DNA of 64,000 nt from Phenylobacterium sp. LH3H17 (GTDB lineage: Bacteria; Pseudomonadota; Alphaproteobacteria; Caulobacterales; Caulobacteraceae). The position numbers were made by a program, and so were the translations under genes. Under the pieces are notes generated by a model. It searched no databases. It was not told the origin of the DNA and saw only the letters and a program-made list of their open reading frames with translations. How positions within the stretch are numbered: the first letter of the stretch is position 1; every line of letters begins with the position of its first letter. This document shows positions 1-8,908 of this stretch, in pieces. The stretch is taken from positions 2,671,001 to 2,735,000 of the forward strand of contig NZ_CP101283.1 of NCBI RefSeq assembly GCF_024298925.1, in the 5' to 3' direction.

Positions 1-782
1 AGGTCGTAGGTGGCGGGATCGAGGGGCTTGGCCCGCCGCGACGGCGCAAAGGTCAGGCTCAGCGCCGCGGCGACCGCTCGGGCGATATCGTCCTGGATGG
101 CCAGCACGTCGGTCAGGTCGCGTTCGAACGTCTGCGACCATAGGGTGACGCTGTGGGCGGTCTCCACGAGGTGAGCGTTGATGCGGAGGCGCTCGCCCGC
201 GCGCCGCACGGCGCCGTCCAGCACATGGGTGACGCCCAGCTCCGCGCCGACGTGGCCGGCGGCCTTGGCGGCGCCGCGGAACTGGAAGCTCGAGCCCTGG
301 CCCATGACCTTCACGCCGGCTCCGGCGGCCACGGTCTGCAGGATTTCCACCGACAGCCCGTCCGAGAACCAGCCCAGGGTGGGGTCGCCCGAGAGGTTGT
401 CGAACGCCAGCACAGCCAGCGTCACGGCCTCCGAGGGAGGTGATGCCCTGGGGGTCTCGTCCAGCCGATAGCCCAGGCCCTTCACCGTGCGGATCGAGAA
501 CCCGCCGCGGGCCTGGGACAGTCGGCGCAGTGACTGGATGCAGCGGTTGATGGCGTCGTCGCCCACCGCCCGCCCGCCCCAGCACTCGGTCACCAGGTCC
601 CCGCGCGAGACCACCGACCCGCGGCGCTGGGCCAGGGCCGCCAGGACCTGCATGACTCGTGGCTCCAGCACGTCGGTCGCCGTGTCGCAGATCACCTCCC
701 GGGTGGCCGGCCGCACCCGCAGTCCGCCAAGCTCAAACGGACTCTGCCCAGCAAGCCTTTCCGAATCTTCCGAGACCGTCAT
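1..782 (-). CDS. Winged-helix transcriptional regulator with TolB-like domain (C-terminus cut off)
   Basis: The protein starts at ATG 782 and runs off the left edge after about 260 residues. Residues ~15-105 form an OmpR/CadC-type winged helix, including the LEPRVMQVLAAL helix, GDDAINRCIQSLRR recognition region and wing KGLGYRL. Residues ~118-240 (LAVLAFDNLSGDP, FSDGLSVEIL, VTHVLDGAVRR) match the TolB/FlgO-like domain that follows such DNA-binding domains in alphaproteobacterial CadC-like or adenylate-cyclase-like regulators. TPR repeats often follow in the family but lie outside the window. It is divergent from the operon starting at 908, which it may control. Its start codon lies inside three 11-bp direct repeats, a likely autoregulatory site. 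The ligand is unknown. Confidence 0.85.
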   Translation of the reverse strand, partial: MTVSEDSERLAGQSPFELGGLRVRPATREVICDTATDVLEPRVMQVLAALAQRRGSVVSRGDLVTECWGGRAVGDDAINRCIQSLRRLSQARGGFSIRTVKGLGYRLDETPRASPPSEAVTLAVLAFDNLSGDPTLGWFSDGLSVEILQTVAAGAGVKVMGQGSSFQFRGAAKAAGHVGAELGVTHVLDGAVRRAGERLRINAHLVETAHSVTLWSQTFERDLTDVLAIQDDIARAVAAALSLTFAPSRRAKPLDPATYD

Positions 783-812
783 CGGTTTCTCATCGGTTTG
801 GCATCGGTTTGT
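780..812. promoter_or_regulatory. Three tandem 11-bp direct repeats at the regulator start codon
   Basis: CATCGGTTT followed by two variable bases occurs three times without interruption at 780-790, 791-801 and 802-812. The period of exactly 11 bp places the copies on one face of the helix. OmpR/PhoB-type winged helices are known to bind 11-bp direct repeats, and the gene whose ATG overlaps the first copy encodes such a domain. An operator for autoregulation and for the divergent operon is inferred. Confidence 0.55.
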
Positions 813-907
813 GGCTGTGGTTGCCCAGGCGTCGATCGCTCACGGTGCCTAGCACATGTCGGCGCCTGCGTTCCATGAACAGCGTCGCGTGAGTGCGGGG
901 CAACGCA

Positions 908-2251
908 ATGGAACTCTATGACGTGAGCGACGCGCTCGCGGACGCAAGCCTGGTGCTGCCGCGGCGCCTGGACGAGGTCGACCCGGCGTTTATGACCCGC
1001 GTGCTCCAGCGAAGCGGTGCGATCTCGGCGACCAATTCGGTGGTCTCCCAGATCGAGCAGGGCGTAGGCATGACCGCCGGCTACTTCTCCTCGATCAAGA
1101 AGGTGCGCTGCGCCTACGCCGAACCCACCGACGCGCCCACCGACTTCGTGGTCAAGGCCTGGCCTTCGCTGGAGATCGCGCCCAGGGACAGCATCGCCGC
1201 GATGTTCCTCAAGGACATCCACGGCTATCAGGTCCCCGCCGAACGGTTCTATCCGCGCCCCAAGGCGTACCTGGCCGCCTGCGACCCGTCCCAGGACGCC
1301 TATGTCCTGGTGATGGAAGACGCCGGCGTCTTCGCCACCCAGAAGATTCACGAGCACGAGCTGACCTTTGACGAGGTCATGCGGATGATCCCCGCCCTGG
1401 TGGACGTGGCGGTGGCCTGGGAAGGCGCCGATGAGGGCGAGCGCGCCGCCGAGCTGGCGGCCATGGGCGTACCGCACTGGACCTCGCCGGAGAACCTCGA
1501 CGGCTTCAAGGTCGGGATGCCGGGCGGAGCGCGGCTGTTCGACCTGGTTTGCTCGAAGCCCGGTTCGCCGATCCATGGCGGGGCCCCCTGGAACGAGCGC
1601 CTGGGCGTTCCCGACCTCGCCGCCCGGCTCACCAACCGCCTTGAAGCCTTCTTCGACGCCGTGCGCCCCGAGAACGGCGCGACCTGCACGATCGTCCACG
1701 GCGACATGCGCGGCGACAACTTCTTCTTCTGCGAAGGACAGTCCGACCATCCGCACGGTTGGCTGTGCATCGACTTCCAGCAGATGGTCCGCGGTCCCGT
1801 GCCGTCGGATCTTGCCTACCTGATGACGTCGGGGACGGTGCTGCCCGAGGTCTACGCTGGCGAAAACCAGAACCGGGTGCTCCGCGCCTTCTACGACCGG
1901 TTCATGGCCAGGACCCGTCGGTATCCCGACTACAGCTACGACCGGTTCGTCGACGAGTACCGGCGCATGGCGACGATCCAGTACATCTACTACGTGGCCT
2001 TCGGCGCGGCGATCTTCCAGGCGGGCGCCTTCGACAACGACCTGGGCATGCGTATCGAACTCGGCGGCAAGGGCGCCACCGAGGCCGACCTGCCACCCGA
2101 ACAGCGCCGCCAGCGCATGTGGTGGAGCAAGGCCGTCCCCAACTTCGCCGAGACGTTCAGCGCCTTCGGCCTCGTGGAGCTCCTCGCCACACTGCCGGAA
2201 AACCATGACGGCCTCGGTCCCTGGGTCAAGCTACCAGACCACCTGCGCTAG
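908..2251 (+). CDS. CHK/EcKL-like phosphotransferase family protein
   Basis: About 447 residues, in the aminoglycoside phosphotransferase/choline-kinase-like fold. The catalytic loop reads IVHGDMRGDN (HGDxxxxN type) and is followed by the metal-binding CIDFQQMVRG, which replaces the kinase DFG. FVVKAW carries the probable ATP-binding lysine. A GTG at 893 in the same frame is an alternative start adding five residues. It is followed 8 bp later by an acyl-CoA synthetase, so it probably belongs to a catabolic operon. Related proteins occur in bacterial operons for steroid or other hydrophobic compounds, but the substrate cannot be read from the sequence; phosphorylation of a hydroxylated small molecule is an inference. 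Confidence 0.8.
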   Translation: MELYDVSDALADASLVLPRRLDEVDPAFMTRVLQRSGAISATNSVVSQIEQGVGMTAGYFSSIKKVRCAYAEPTDAPTDFVVKAWPSLEIAPRDSIAAMFLKDIHGYQVPAERFYPRPKAYLAACDPSQDAYVLVMEDAGVFATQKIHEHELTFDEVMRMIPALVDVAVAWEGADEGERAAELAAMGVPHWTSPENLDGFKVGMPGGARLFDLVCSKPGSPIHGGAPWNERLGVPDLAARLTNRLEAFFDAVRPENGATCTIVHGDMRGDNFFFCEGQSDHPHGWLCIDFQQMVRGPVPSDLAYLMTSGTVLPEVYAGENQNRVLRAFYDRFMARTRRYPDYSYDRFVDEYRRMATIQYIYYVAFGAAIFQAGAFDNDLGMRIELGGKGATEADLPPEQRRQRMWWSKAVPNFAETFSAFGLVELLATLPENHDGLGPWVKLPDHLR

Positions 2252-2259
2252 GGCCGAGG

Positions 2260-3885
2260 ATGTACAAAGTCACGCTCACCGAATCCTACTTCCCCGCCCA
2301 GCAGGACGACTTCGTCTTGCCGCTCACCGTGGGCGGGGGCTTGCGCGCACAGGCCAGGGAAACGCCCGAAGCGCCGGCTCTGATTGAGACCGACGCGCAG
2401 GGCCATCTCTCGCGACGCTGGACCTACGGCGAGTTGCTGGCCGAGGCCGAGCGCCTCGCCCGGGCGCTGCTCAGCCGATACCGGCCGGGCGACCGCATCG
2501 CCGTCTGGGCGCCGAACATCCCGGAGTGGGTGATCATCGAGTACGCCGCGGCGCTGGCGGGACTGGTGCTGGTCACGGTCAATCCCGCCTATCGCGCCCG
2601 CGAACTGACGTTCGTGCTCGAACAATCGCGCAGTTCGGGCCTGTTCCTCGTCAGCGAGCACCGCAGCAATCCGATGGCCCGTATAGCGGCTGAGGTGCTC
2701 GGCGAGCTGGCGGACGTCCGCGAAGTCGTGGACCTGCGCGATCGCGCGGCCCTGTTCGCCGGCGCCGACCAGGACATCGATCTCCCCGATGTGCAGCCGG
2801 ATGACGCCGTCCAGATCCAGTACACCTCGGGCACAACCGGCTTCCCCAAGGGCGCGGTGCTGCATCATCGCGGGATTATGAACAATGTGCGGTTCATGGA
2901 AGCTCGCCTCGGCAGGGCGCGCGGCGAGACGGCCGTGTGCGTCCTGCCGATGTTCCACACCTCCGGCTGCGTGGGCGGCGTACTGGGCGCGCTGACCAAC
3001 GGCGGGGCTCTGATCCTGCCACCCGCCTTCGATCCGGCTGTGCTTCTGGACCTGGTCGAACGCGAGGGCATCACCTTCGTGACTGGCGTTCCGACCATGC
3101 TCGTGGCCATTCTCGAGGCTCAGGCCGCCCGCTCGCGCGATGTCGCCTCCATCCGCTCGGTCGGTTCGGGGGGATCGATGGTCCCTCCAGATCTGATCCG
3201 GCGTATCCGGGACACGTTCCAGTGTCGTTTCCTCACCGTCTACGGACAGACCGAGACCTCGCCGCTCCTGACCAGCACCTTTCTGGACGACGCCATCGAG
3301 GATGGCAGCGAGACCATCGGCCAGGCCCTGCCCCAGACCGAGCTCTCGATCCGCGACCCAAAGACCAACGCGGTGCTGCCCATCGGCCAGGTCGGCGAGA
3401 TCTGCGCCCGTGGCTACGCCCTCATGCTGGGCTACAATGACAACCCGGACGCCACCGCCGCCACCATCGACGCCGATGGCTGGCTGCACACGGGCGACCT
3501 CGGGTCCATGGACGCCCGCGGCTACCTCCGCATCACCGGCCGGGTGAAGGAGATGATCATCCGGGGCGGCGAGAACCTGTTCCCGGCCGAGATCGAGAAC
3601 GCGATGCTCGAGCACCCCGATGTGCTGGAGATCGCTGTCGTCGGCATTCCGGACGACAAGTGGGGCGAGGTGGTCGCCTGCTTCCTGCGCCTGCGACACG
3701 GCGCGGTGCTGGATCGTCCCGCCCTGACCGCCCACTGCCGCGAACGCCTCGCCGCACCCAAGACGCCAGCGCACTGGATCGAGGTTCAGGAGTGGCCCCT
3801 GACCGGCTCGGGCAAGATTCAGAAGTTCGTCCTGCGCGACCAGTTCATCTCCGGCGCCCTTCAGTCCGCCGCGACGCCGGCATGA
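2260..3885 (+). CDS. AMP-forming acyl-CoA synthetase (class I adenylate-forming)
   Basis: A 541-residue cytosolic ligase that would activate a carboxylic acid with ATP and CoA. Visible motifs: P-loop YTSGTTGFPKG (~residues 189-199), YGQTETSP (A5 region), GWLHTGDLG (A7), the hinge GRVKEMIIRGGENLFPAEIE (A8) and the catalytic C-terminal lysine in GSGKIQKF. Length and motif order are full for a FadD/AcsM-type enzyme. It lies 8 bp after the phosphotransferase and 52 bp before an SDR dehydrogenase, so the operon can activate and oxidise an acid. Chain length or ring specificity cannot be decided here. Confidence 0.92.
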   Translation: MYKVTLTESYFPAQQDDFVLPLTVGGGLRAQARETPEAPALIETDAQGHLSRRWTYGELLAEAERLARALLSRYRPGDRIAVWAPNIPEWVIIEYAAALAGLVLVTVNPAYRARELTFVLEQSRSSGLFLVSEHRSNPMARIAAEVLGELADVREVVDLRDRAALFAGADQDIDLPDVQPDDAVQIQYTSGTTGFPKGAVLHHRGIMNNVRFMEARLGRARGETAVCVLPMFHTSGCVGGVLGALTNGGALILPPAFDPAVLLDLVEREGITFVTGVPTMLVAILEAQAARSRDVASIRSVGSGGSMVPPDLIRRIRDTFQCRFLTVYGQTETSPLLTSTFLDDAIEDGSETIGQALPQTELSIRDPKTNAVLPIGQVGEICARGYALMLGYNDNPDATAATIDADGWLHTGDLGSMDARGYLRITGRVKEMIIRGGENLFPAEIENAMLEHPDVLEIAVVGIPDDKWGEVVACFLRLRHGAVLDRPALTAHCRERLAAPKTPAHWIEVQEWPLTGSGKIQKFVLRDQFISGALQSAATPA

Positions 3886-3937
3886 CCCCACGGTCCCTGG
3901 GCGGAGCCATGGGTTCCCAACTCCTTCGGAGACAGCA

Positions 3938-4711
3938 ATGAGCGATTTCAGCGACAAGGTGGTCCTCATCACCGGCGGCACCTCTGGCCTCGGCGCGGCC
4001 GCGGCGATCTCGCTGGCGTCCCAGGGGGCCAAGGTGGCGATCACAGGCCGGCGCCAAGAACAGGGCGAGGCGGTGGTCGCGCGAATGCAGGCGGCCGGCG
4101 GCGAGGGACTGTTCATCCGCGGCGACATCACCCTGCGCGCCAACGTCGAGGACATGGTGGCCCGCACCGTCGCGCGGTTCGGGCGGCTGGACGGGGCGGT
4201 CAACAACGCGGGCATCGCGGGCGATCCGTTCCACGCCGTCGCCGACATGCCCGATGAGAACTGGCACGCGGTGATCAACACCAACCTCACCGCGGTCTTC
4301 ATGAGCATGAAGTTCGAAATCCCGGCGATCCTCGCATCTGGCGGCGGCGCCATCGTCAACATCGCCTCGATCCTCGGCCTGGAGGGCAGCGATATCGGCC
4401 ATTCCGCCTACGCGGCCGCCAAGCACGGCGTGATCGGCCTGACCAGATCCGCGGCGGTCGACTACGGGCAACAGCGCCTGCGGGTGAATGCGCTCTGTCC
4501 CGGCTATTGCCACTCCGAGATGGTCGACCCCTACGTCGAGGCCGAGCCGGAGCTGTTCGTGAACATCATCGCTCGGCACAGCGCCATGAACCGGCTGGGC
4601 GAGTCCCAGGAAGTCGCCGACGCGATCGAATATCTCCTGTCGGGCAAATCGAGCTTCGTCAACGGCATCGCCTTGCGGCTCGACGGCGGCCCGACGACGC
4701 GGCTGTACTGA
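3938..4711 (+). CDS. SDR-family NAD(P)-dependent oxidoreductase
   Basis: 257 residues, a classical short-chain dehydrogenase. The cofactor motif TGGTSGLG is at residues 13-20, NNAG at ~89-92, the catalytic serine in VNIASILGLEG and the YxxxK pair in SAYAAAKHG. The C-terminus (SSFVNGIALRLDGG) is typical of FabG-like enzymes. A GGAGA ribosome site precedes ATG 3938. Placed between an acyl-CoA synthetase and an NTF2-like protein, it probably oxidises a hydroxyacyl-CoA or alcohol intermediate. The substrate is not identifiable. Confidence 0.93.
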   Translation: MSDFSDKVVLITGGTSGLGAAAAISLASQGAKVAITGRRQEQGEAVVARMQAAGGEGLFIRGDITLRANVEDMVARTVARFGRLDGAVNNAGIAGDPFHAVADMPDENWHAVINTNLTAVFMSMKFEIPAILASGGGAIVNIASILGLEGSDIGHSAYAAAKHGVIGLTRSAAVDYGQQRLRVNALCPGYCHSEMVDPYVEAEPELFVNIIARHSAMNRLGESQEVADAIEYLLSGKSSFVNGIALRLDGGPTTRLY

Positions 4712-4726
4712 AGGCGGCCATCCAGG

Positions 4727-5134
4727 ATGTCATCGAACGATTTCGACGCCGCCGTCGCCGCCAGCCGCGCCGCCGTGCAGGCCATGGGTCGGGGCGATCC
4801 CGCCCCAAGCCTTGCGCTCTGGACGCGCCGCGACGACGCGGTGCTGGCCAATCCGCTCAAGCCTGCGGTCGTGGGTTGGGCGAGTATCGAGGCGGAGACC
4901 CGGCGCGTCGCCGCGACCTTCACGGAGGTGGCGGAGCCCCTCGCGTTCGAGGAGGTATCGCGGATAGTCACCGCGGACCTGGGCTACGTCATCGGGTTCG
5001 AGCGGGGACGCGTGCGGCGCCCAGGATCGGAGGCCGTCGTTCCGCTCTCGCTCCGCGTCACGACAGTGTTTCGGCGCGAGGCCGACGGCTGGAAGCTCGT
5101 CCTCCGGCACGCTGACCGCACCCCCGCCGCTTGA
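4727..5134 (+). CDS. NTF2-like (SnoaL/DUF4440-type) protein
   Basis: 135 residues with the alpha+beta pattern of a SnoaL/DUF4440 protein: an N-terminal helix (AVAASRAAVQAMGRGD), the turn ALWTRRDDAVLANPL and a C-terminal strand pair ending in FRREADGWKLVLRHAD, which is very typical of the fold. Such proteins act as small isomerases or cyclases, or as ligand-binding partners. It begins 15 bp after the SDR gene and is in the same operon. The catalytic role is not visible. Confidence 0.8.
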   Translation: MSSNDFDAAVAASRAAVQAMGRGDPAPSLALWTRRDDAVLANPLKPAVVGWASIEAETRRVAATFTEVAEPLAFEEVSRIVTADLGYVIGFERGRVRRPGSEAVVPLSLRVTTVFRREADGWKLVLRHADRTPAA

Positions 5135-5212
5135 AGGCCGCCGACGGCACGACCGAGGGCAGCGCGTCTAGCAATGACAGAACCGCTAAACGGGGATCCA
5201 AGGGGACAAGCG

Positions 5213-5653
5213 ATGCAGGGCGAAAAGATCTACGAGTACGATGCGGAGATGACGAGCCAGGTCGATTTCGGGATCGAGCTCGCCGCCATCCTCGATGGCA
5301 GCAGGGCCATCCCCCTTCAAGGCGCCCGCTTCAACGCCGGGTTCGAGGGACGCGCGGCGGGTCGGCTGGCGGGCCGCGTCAGCGGCGTCGACTACGCTTT
5401 CATGCGCCCAGACGGCGTTCTGGAGCTGAACATCCACGGCGTTTTTGAGACGCCCGACGGCGCCAGGATCGCCCTTCACGCCGGCGGCGTCGGCATTCTG
5501 CGGGCGAACGAACCCATGATCGACCTGTCCGAGAACGTCAGCCTTATGACCGCTTCGGCGGACTACACCTGGGTCAACGGCCGGCAAATCTGGGCGGTCG
5601 GCGTGGTGGACCTCGCGGCGGGCAAGCTCCACCTCGAGGGCTACCTTCAGTGA
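5213..5653 (+). CDS. DUF3237 family protein
   Basis: 146 residues, resembling DUF3237 barrel proteins: the core contains GRLAGRVSGVDYAFMRPDGV, HGVFETPDGARIAL and a late YTWVNGRQIWAVGVVDL. The start at 5213 is chosen because AGGGG lies eight bases before that ATG; an upstream ATG at 5174 has no ribosome site. It is the last gene of the operon beginning at 908. DUF3237 genes are often found with degradation genes for aromatics or steroids; the function is unknown. Confidence 0.78.
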   Translation: MQGEKIYEYDAEMTSQVDFGIELAAILDGSRAIPLQGARFNAGFEGRAAGRLAGRVSGVDYAFMRPDGVLELNIHGVFETPDGARIALHAGGVGILRANEPMIDLSENVSLMTASADYTWVNGRQIWAVGVVDLAAGKLHLEGYLQ

Positions 5654-6267
5654 GGCGCCCGGCGACTCTGGCCGCGGGCGACAGCGCACGCCGCTGATCC
5701 TAACCGTCATTCACGCACCGGAGCGCCCCGAGGTGGCGCACGCGATATACGTAGGAGAGCCGGCAATCTAAGCGAAGCCGTTGCAGGATCGGTTCGCAAG
5801 GTCGAGCGATGTGTGGGCAGGCTGCAAGCGGACCTTCCCAACGTCGCCCAAGAATCAGGTGCGGTCTCTGAGCGGTGTCCAATGCTCAAGCCCGAGTTGG
5901 CGGCGCCAAATTGCTCGAGAGCGGACCCTCCTAAGCACTGCAAGGAGCCCAAAACGGACGTGGGGCCCGCGGGCCGCGCGAGCGTTTGGAGAGATCTGTT
6001 GTACTCCCTAGATTTCCGCCTTCGATCTCTCGCTGGACCAGGGTTCCGAGATGACTCTTGTGAAGGCAGCTGTCAGCCATGCCGTTAGCTGTTCGATAGA
6101 AATAGGAATGTGGTCAGCCTGTCGCTCCATTGCCGCCGGGACCTGGACCTTTCCGATTTTCCGACGATTTCGGGCACCTAAATCTAGCAAGCCGAAGGGG
6201 CGACTAGCACCAGGAGTACACATTGGCATCAGCCCTTAGAGCAGATACTGACTGACTGGTCGGAGGC
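5654..6267. other. Non-coding stretch with dispersed AAGCGGAC-type motifs
   Basis: No open frame here has family features or a convincing ribosome site. Degenerate copies of the intergenic motif seen across this window occur at 5826-5839 (AAGCGGACCTTCCC) and 5920-5930 (AGCGGACCCTC), and a weaker one near 5947. No terminator or RNA gene was recognised. Confidence 0.5.
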
Positions 6268-6789
6268 GTGAAAGTGCGACCAAGCAACTGCGCAGCAGCC
6301 CTAATGAGCTTTGTGTTAGCCTCGTGCGGCCCCACCGCCCAGAAGCCGAAGGCGCCCGACCGAAGCGCCGCGCCCGTCTCCGTTGGCAAGGCCGAGCCGC
6401 GCTGGAACTTGGAGAACTCGGCGACTGCCGGGACCTCGCTGGTCCATTCCGATGCAGCCGGCCAGGAGGTGTTGCGCGTGGTCTGTCGCTTCAACCCGCC
6501 GGAACTCTATGCCGCCGTTCCCGGGATCAACCGCGTGGGGAGCGAGGACAGGCTCACCGTCGGGGCCGGCGCGGAGCTGGCGGTGTTTGTCGTGTCCATG
6601 GAGGGACCTGACCGAGGTCTGAGGGCGACGGGTCAGCCTCAGCCGGCATTCGTCGCCGCGCTTGCCGCAGGGCGCGAAATAGGGGTGTCATACGGGTCCC
6701 GCCAGCTGATGCTGCCCGCGCCCACGCGCGAGATCGGGACAACGTTCGCCGCGAGGTGCGCAGACGTGGCGGACCGATCTGACGGCTGA
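6268..6789 (+). CDS. Putative lipoprotein, unknown function
   Basis: 173 residues starting at GTG 6268 behind a GGAG site. The N-terminus has the basic start MKVR, a hydrophobic run and the lipobox VLASC, so Cys20 is probably lipidated and the protein exported. The rest (RWNLENSATAGTSLVHSDAAGQEVLRVVCR, split here by eye into strands) resembles small periplasmic proteins that begin with a W...S.A...L...D..G...L...C pattern, but no named family is recognised. It stands alone; downstream is a broken integrase on the other strand. Confidence 0.65.
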   Translation: MKVRPSNCAAALMSFVLASCGPTAQKPKAPDRSAAPVSVGKAEPRWNLENSATAGTSLVHSDAAGQEVLRVVCRFNPPELYAAVPGINRVGSEDRLTVGAGAELAVFVVSMEGPDRGLRATGQPQPAFVAALAAGREIGVSYGSRQLMLPAPTREIGTTFAARCADVADRSDG

Positions 6790-6796
6790 GGCCTCG

Positions 6797-7051
6797 TCAG
6801 AGATCGATCTGCTCTGAGAGCGTCTGCGCGTCGTCGGCCTCAATGCCCAGGTAGCGCACGGTGCCGACAAGCTCTCGATGCCCGAGCAGGAGCTCGGCAG
6901 ACCCTGAGTCGCCCGTCTTCTTGACGACCAGCGCCACCTTGGTGCGGCGCAGACTGTGGGCCCCGAAGCCCTCCGGACCGAGGTAGGTCGTCGAGACCCA
7001 ATGAACCACCAGCCGGGCGTACTGGCGGATCGTGACGTGAGCCCCTACCCC
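6797..7051 (-). pseudogene. C-terminal remnant of a tyrosine recombinase (phage-type integrase)
   Basis: Reading from about 7051 down to the stop at 6797 gives a fragment with the C-terminal catalytic box of tyrosine recombinases: RQYARLVVHWV, then GAHSLRRTK (HxxR), ELLLGHRELVGTVRYLGI (the second histidine followed by the tyrosine nucleophile in VRYLG) and the tail LSEQIDL. This arrangement is characteristic of alphaproteobacterial integrases. The N-terminal and core regions are absent; an in-frame stop occurs just upstream of ~7085. It is a relic, not an active recombinase. Confidence 0.8.
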
Positions 7052-7230
7052 AGCCCCATGTCGACTTCCACACCGACCTCAGCGCGGCTTAAGCAGGCAG
7101 GATTCCCGCGCGTCGGCCGACGAGGTGGCGGCATCGATGACTGGACGCGCTTCTTCGCGGAGAAGCCGGATCGTGTGAGGAAGGCAAGCCCGAGCGCTGC
7201 ATCAGGATATGAACCCCCGCGGACATTGTC

Positions 7231-8367
7231 TTAATTGGCGCGAAGGGTTCTTAGGAGAGCAAGCGGAATGGCGAGATCGTACACAACGCCGGTCGGTTCA
7301 TATCGCACTCGGACATCGCCATGAAGCTGAGTAGCGAGGGCGCCGAGCAGACGCGTGCCAAAACTGCGTCGGGTCGGCTCCTGAACCATTGGGCCGCCCG
7401 TTTCCGTCCAGGTGAGCGTGAATAGCTGGGTCGTTTCATCGGCCGTGGAGGTGATGCTGACGCGCCCTGTGTCGTTGGACAAGGCGCCGTATTTGACTGC
7501 ATTGGTGCACAATTCGTTGATGGACATGGTGAGGGGAAGGATCGCCCCCGCACCGACCTCGATCAGCGTATCTTGGACAACAAACCGTCGAGCCTCATGG
7601 CTGTCAAAGGGCTCGATGGCGGCGCTAATGACGTCAGCCAGGCCGGCGCCGGTCGCGCGGGCCCGCAGCAGGAGGTCTTGCGCTCTGCCCATGGCGACCA
7701 AACGGCCCGAAATGGCGTGTCGTCCTTCTTCCAGGGTCTCGGCGGCGCGCAAGGTCTGCGAGGTGATCCCAATGACCGTCGCCAGCATGTTCTTCATGCG
7801 ATGATGCAACTCTTCCAACAGAAGCCCTTGCAATCGCTGGGCTGCCTCGTGCTCGGCAGCTTCGATCCCAGCCCGCGCCATCATGCGAGCGGAATCGAGT
7901 TGGGCTTGCCCCAGCAAGTCCTTCAGGTCGGCGATTTCAGCTTCGAGGACGCTCCTCCCGGGGTTCAAAGCCTCGCGATCGCGCATGGCCGCGATCACGA
8001 TCAAGCCGTCGGGCGCGTGATAGGGGCTGAGGCTTATCTCGGTCAGAAACTCGCTTCCGTCTTTGCGGCTTGCGACAAGATCGCGGCCCGCGCCCATCAT
8101 TCGCGGCGTGGGGTTGTCCATGAAACTGTGAATGTGGCCCGCATGAGTGTCACGGTACCGCGCCGGCATCAGCACACTGTGGGGCTTTCCGACCAGTTCC
8201 CGCGGGAGGTAACCGAGTAGCGGCTCAACTCGGCTGTTGGCGAAGAGAATGTGGCCAGCTTGGTCAAGGACGACGACGGCATCCGGACTTGCCTCGTAGA
8301 ACTCGCGGAGCGGAGCGTCCCCCACTGGCTCAGCCATGTAGCTTGGTTCGGAACCCAGTGGAGCCAT
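7231..8367 (-). CDS. PAS-domain HWE-type sensor histidine kinase
   Basis: About 378 residues from ATG 8367, which has AGGG five bases upstream; a GTG at 8397 would add ten residues. No membrane segment is seen, so it is probably cytosolic. A PAS domain (EFYEASPDAVVVLD ... GYLPRELVGKP ... LTEISLSPY) covers about residues 20-130. The phosphoacceptor box is ELHHRMKNML (~residue 189). The ATP domain has INELCTNAVKYGAL, and the WxE signature LTWTETGG marks the HWE family. No response regulator is adjacent; the receiver protein at 37421 is one possible partner. PAS-HWE kinases often respond to light, redox or general stress. Confidence 0.9.
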   Translation of the reverse strand: MAPLGSEPSYMAEPVGDAPLREFYEASPDAVVVLDQAGHILFANSRVEPLLGYLPRELVGKPHSVLMPARYRDTHAGHIHSFMDNPTPRMMGAGRDLVASRKDGSEFLTEISLSPYHAPDGLIVIAAMRDREALNPGRSVLEAEIADLKDLLGQAQLDSARMMARAGIEAAEHEAAQRLQGLLLEELHHRMKNMLATVIGITSQTLRAAETLEEGRHAISGRLVAMGRAQDLLLRARATGAGLADVISAAIEPFDSHEARRFVVQDTLIEVGAGAILPLTMSINELCTNAVKYGALSNDTGRVSITSTADETTQLFTLTWTETGGPMVQEPTRRSFGTRLLGALATQLHGDVRVRYEPTGVVYDLAIPLALLRTLRAN

Positions 8368-8908
8368 TTTGTCCCTGACCGTCGGCGCCCAAGGCACTGA
8401 GTAGCGTCAATGCTGAGATCGCGGAATTCCAATCATTTAGCGCTGTCCCACCTCGCTTGTCGAATCTTGGCGCCATGGTTGGGTTCAATGGTCCGAGAAT
8501 ACTCAGGTGCGCAGAAACAGATCGACGTTCCACGGCACGCCTACCCCTGCCAGACGAACGCTTCACACGATATCGTACTGCGCTTTAGCATGAAGGATCT
8601 CGCGCGCTAGGCTGCATTACCTGGACTTTACAGCCTGGTGTCCGGCCAGGTCGCTGATCTGGTGTTTGCGTAGTCGCACTACAACGTGGCGATCGACGGC
8701 GATGTCTGCGGCCTGAGGACCCATACAGGGCGCGGCGGGGGCCGACCGGACTGCACCGCCGCGCCATCCGCCTCACATCTCCGGGGAGTCGCTTAGCGGC
8801 CCAGCCATCCCAGTGTCCGGCGACATCATGCGCTTCCCCGCAGAAGCGGTCGGAGGCGACTTCGGCCCGGCCGCAGGCGAAAGACTTCCCCTCCCCCTAA
8901 GCCTTCCC
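8368..8908. other. Non-coding stretch
   Basis: The 541 bases between the kinase start and the next gene hold only short frames without family features. The kinase promoter must lie in its left part. Composition around 8410-8600 is less GC-rich than the coding DNA. No repeat, terminator or RNA gene was recognised. Confidence 0.4.

Noticed and set aside
2248-4362. 700-codon minus-strand frame opposite the acyl-CoA synthetase and SDR genes
   Set aside because: The sense strand shows complete enzyme motifs; the antisense product has no family features.
5813-6239. Short open frames on both strands in the first large gap
   Set aside because: No ribosome sites, no family patterns, and the frames overlap dispersed motif copies.
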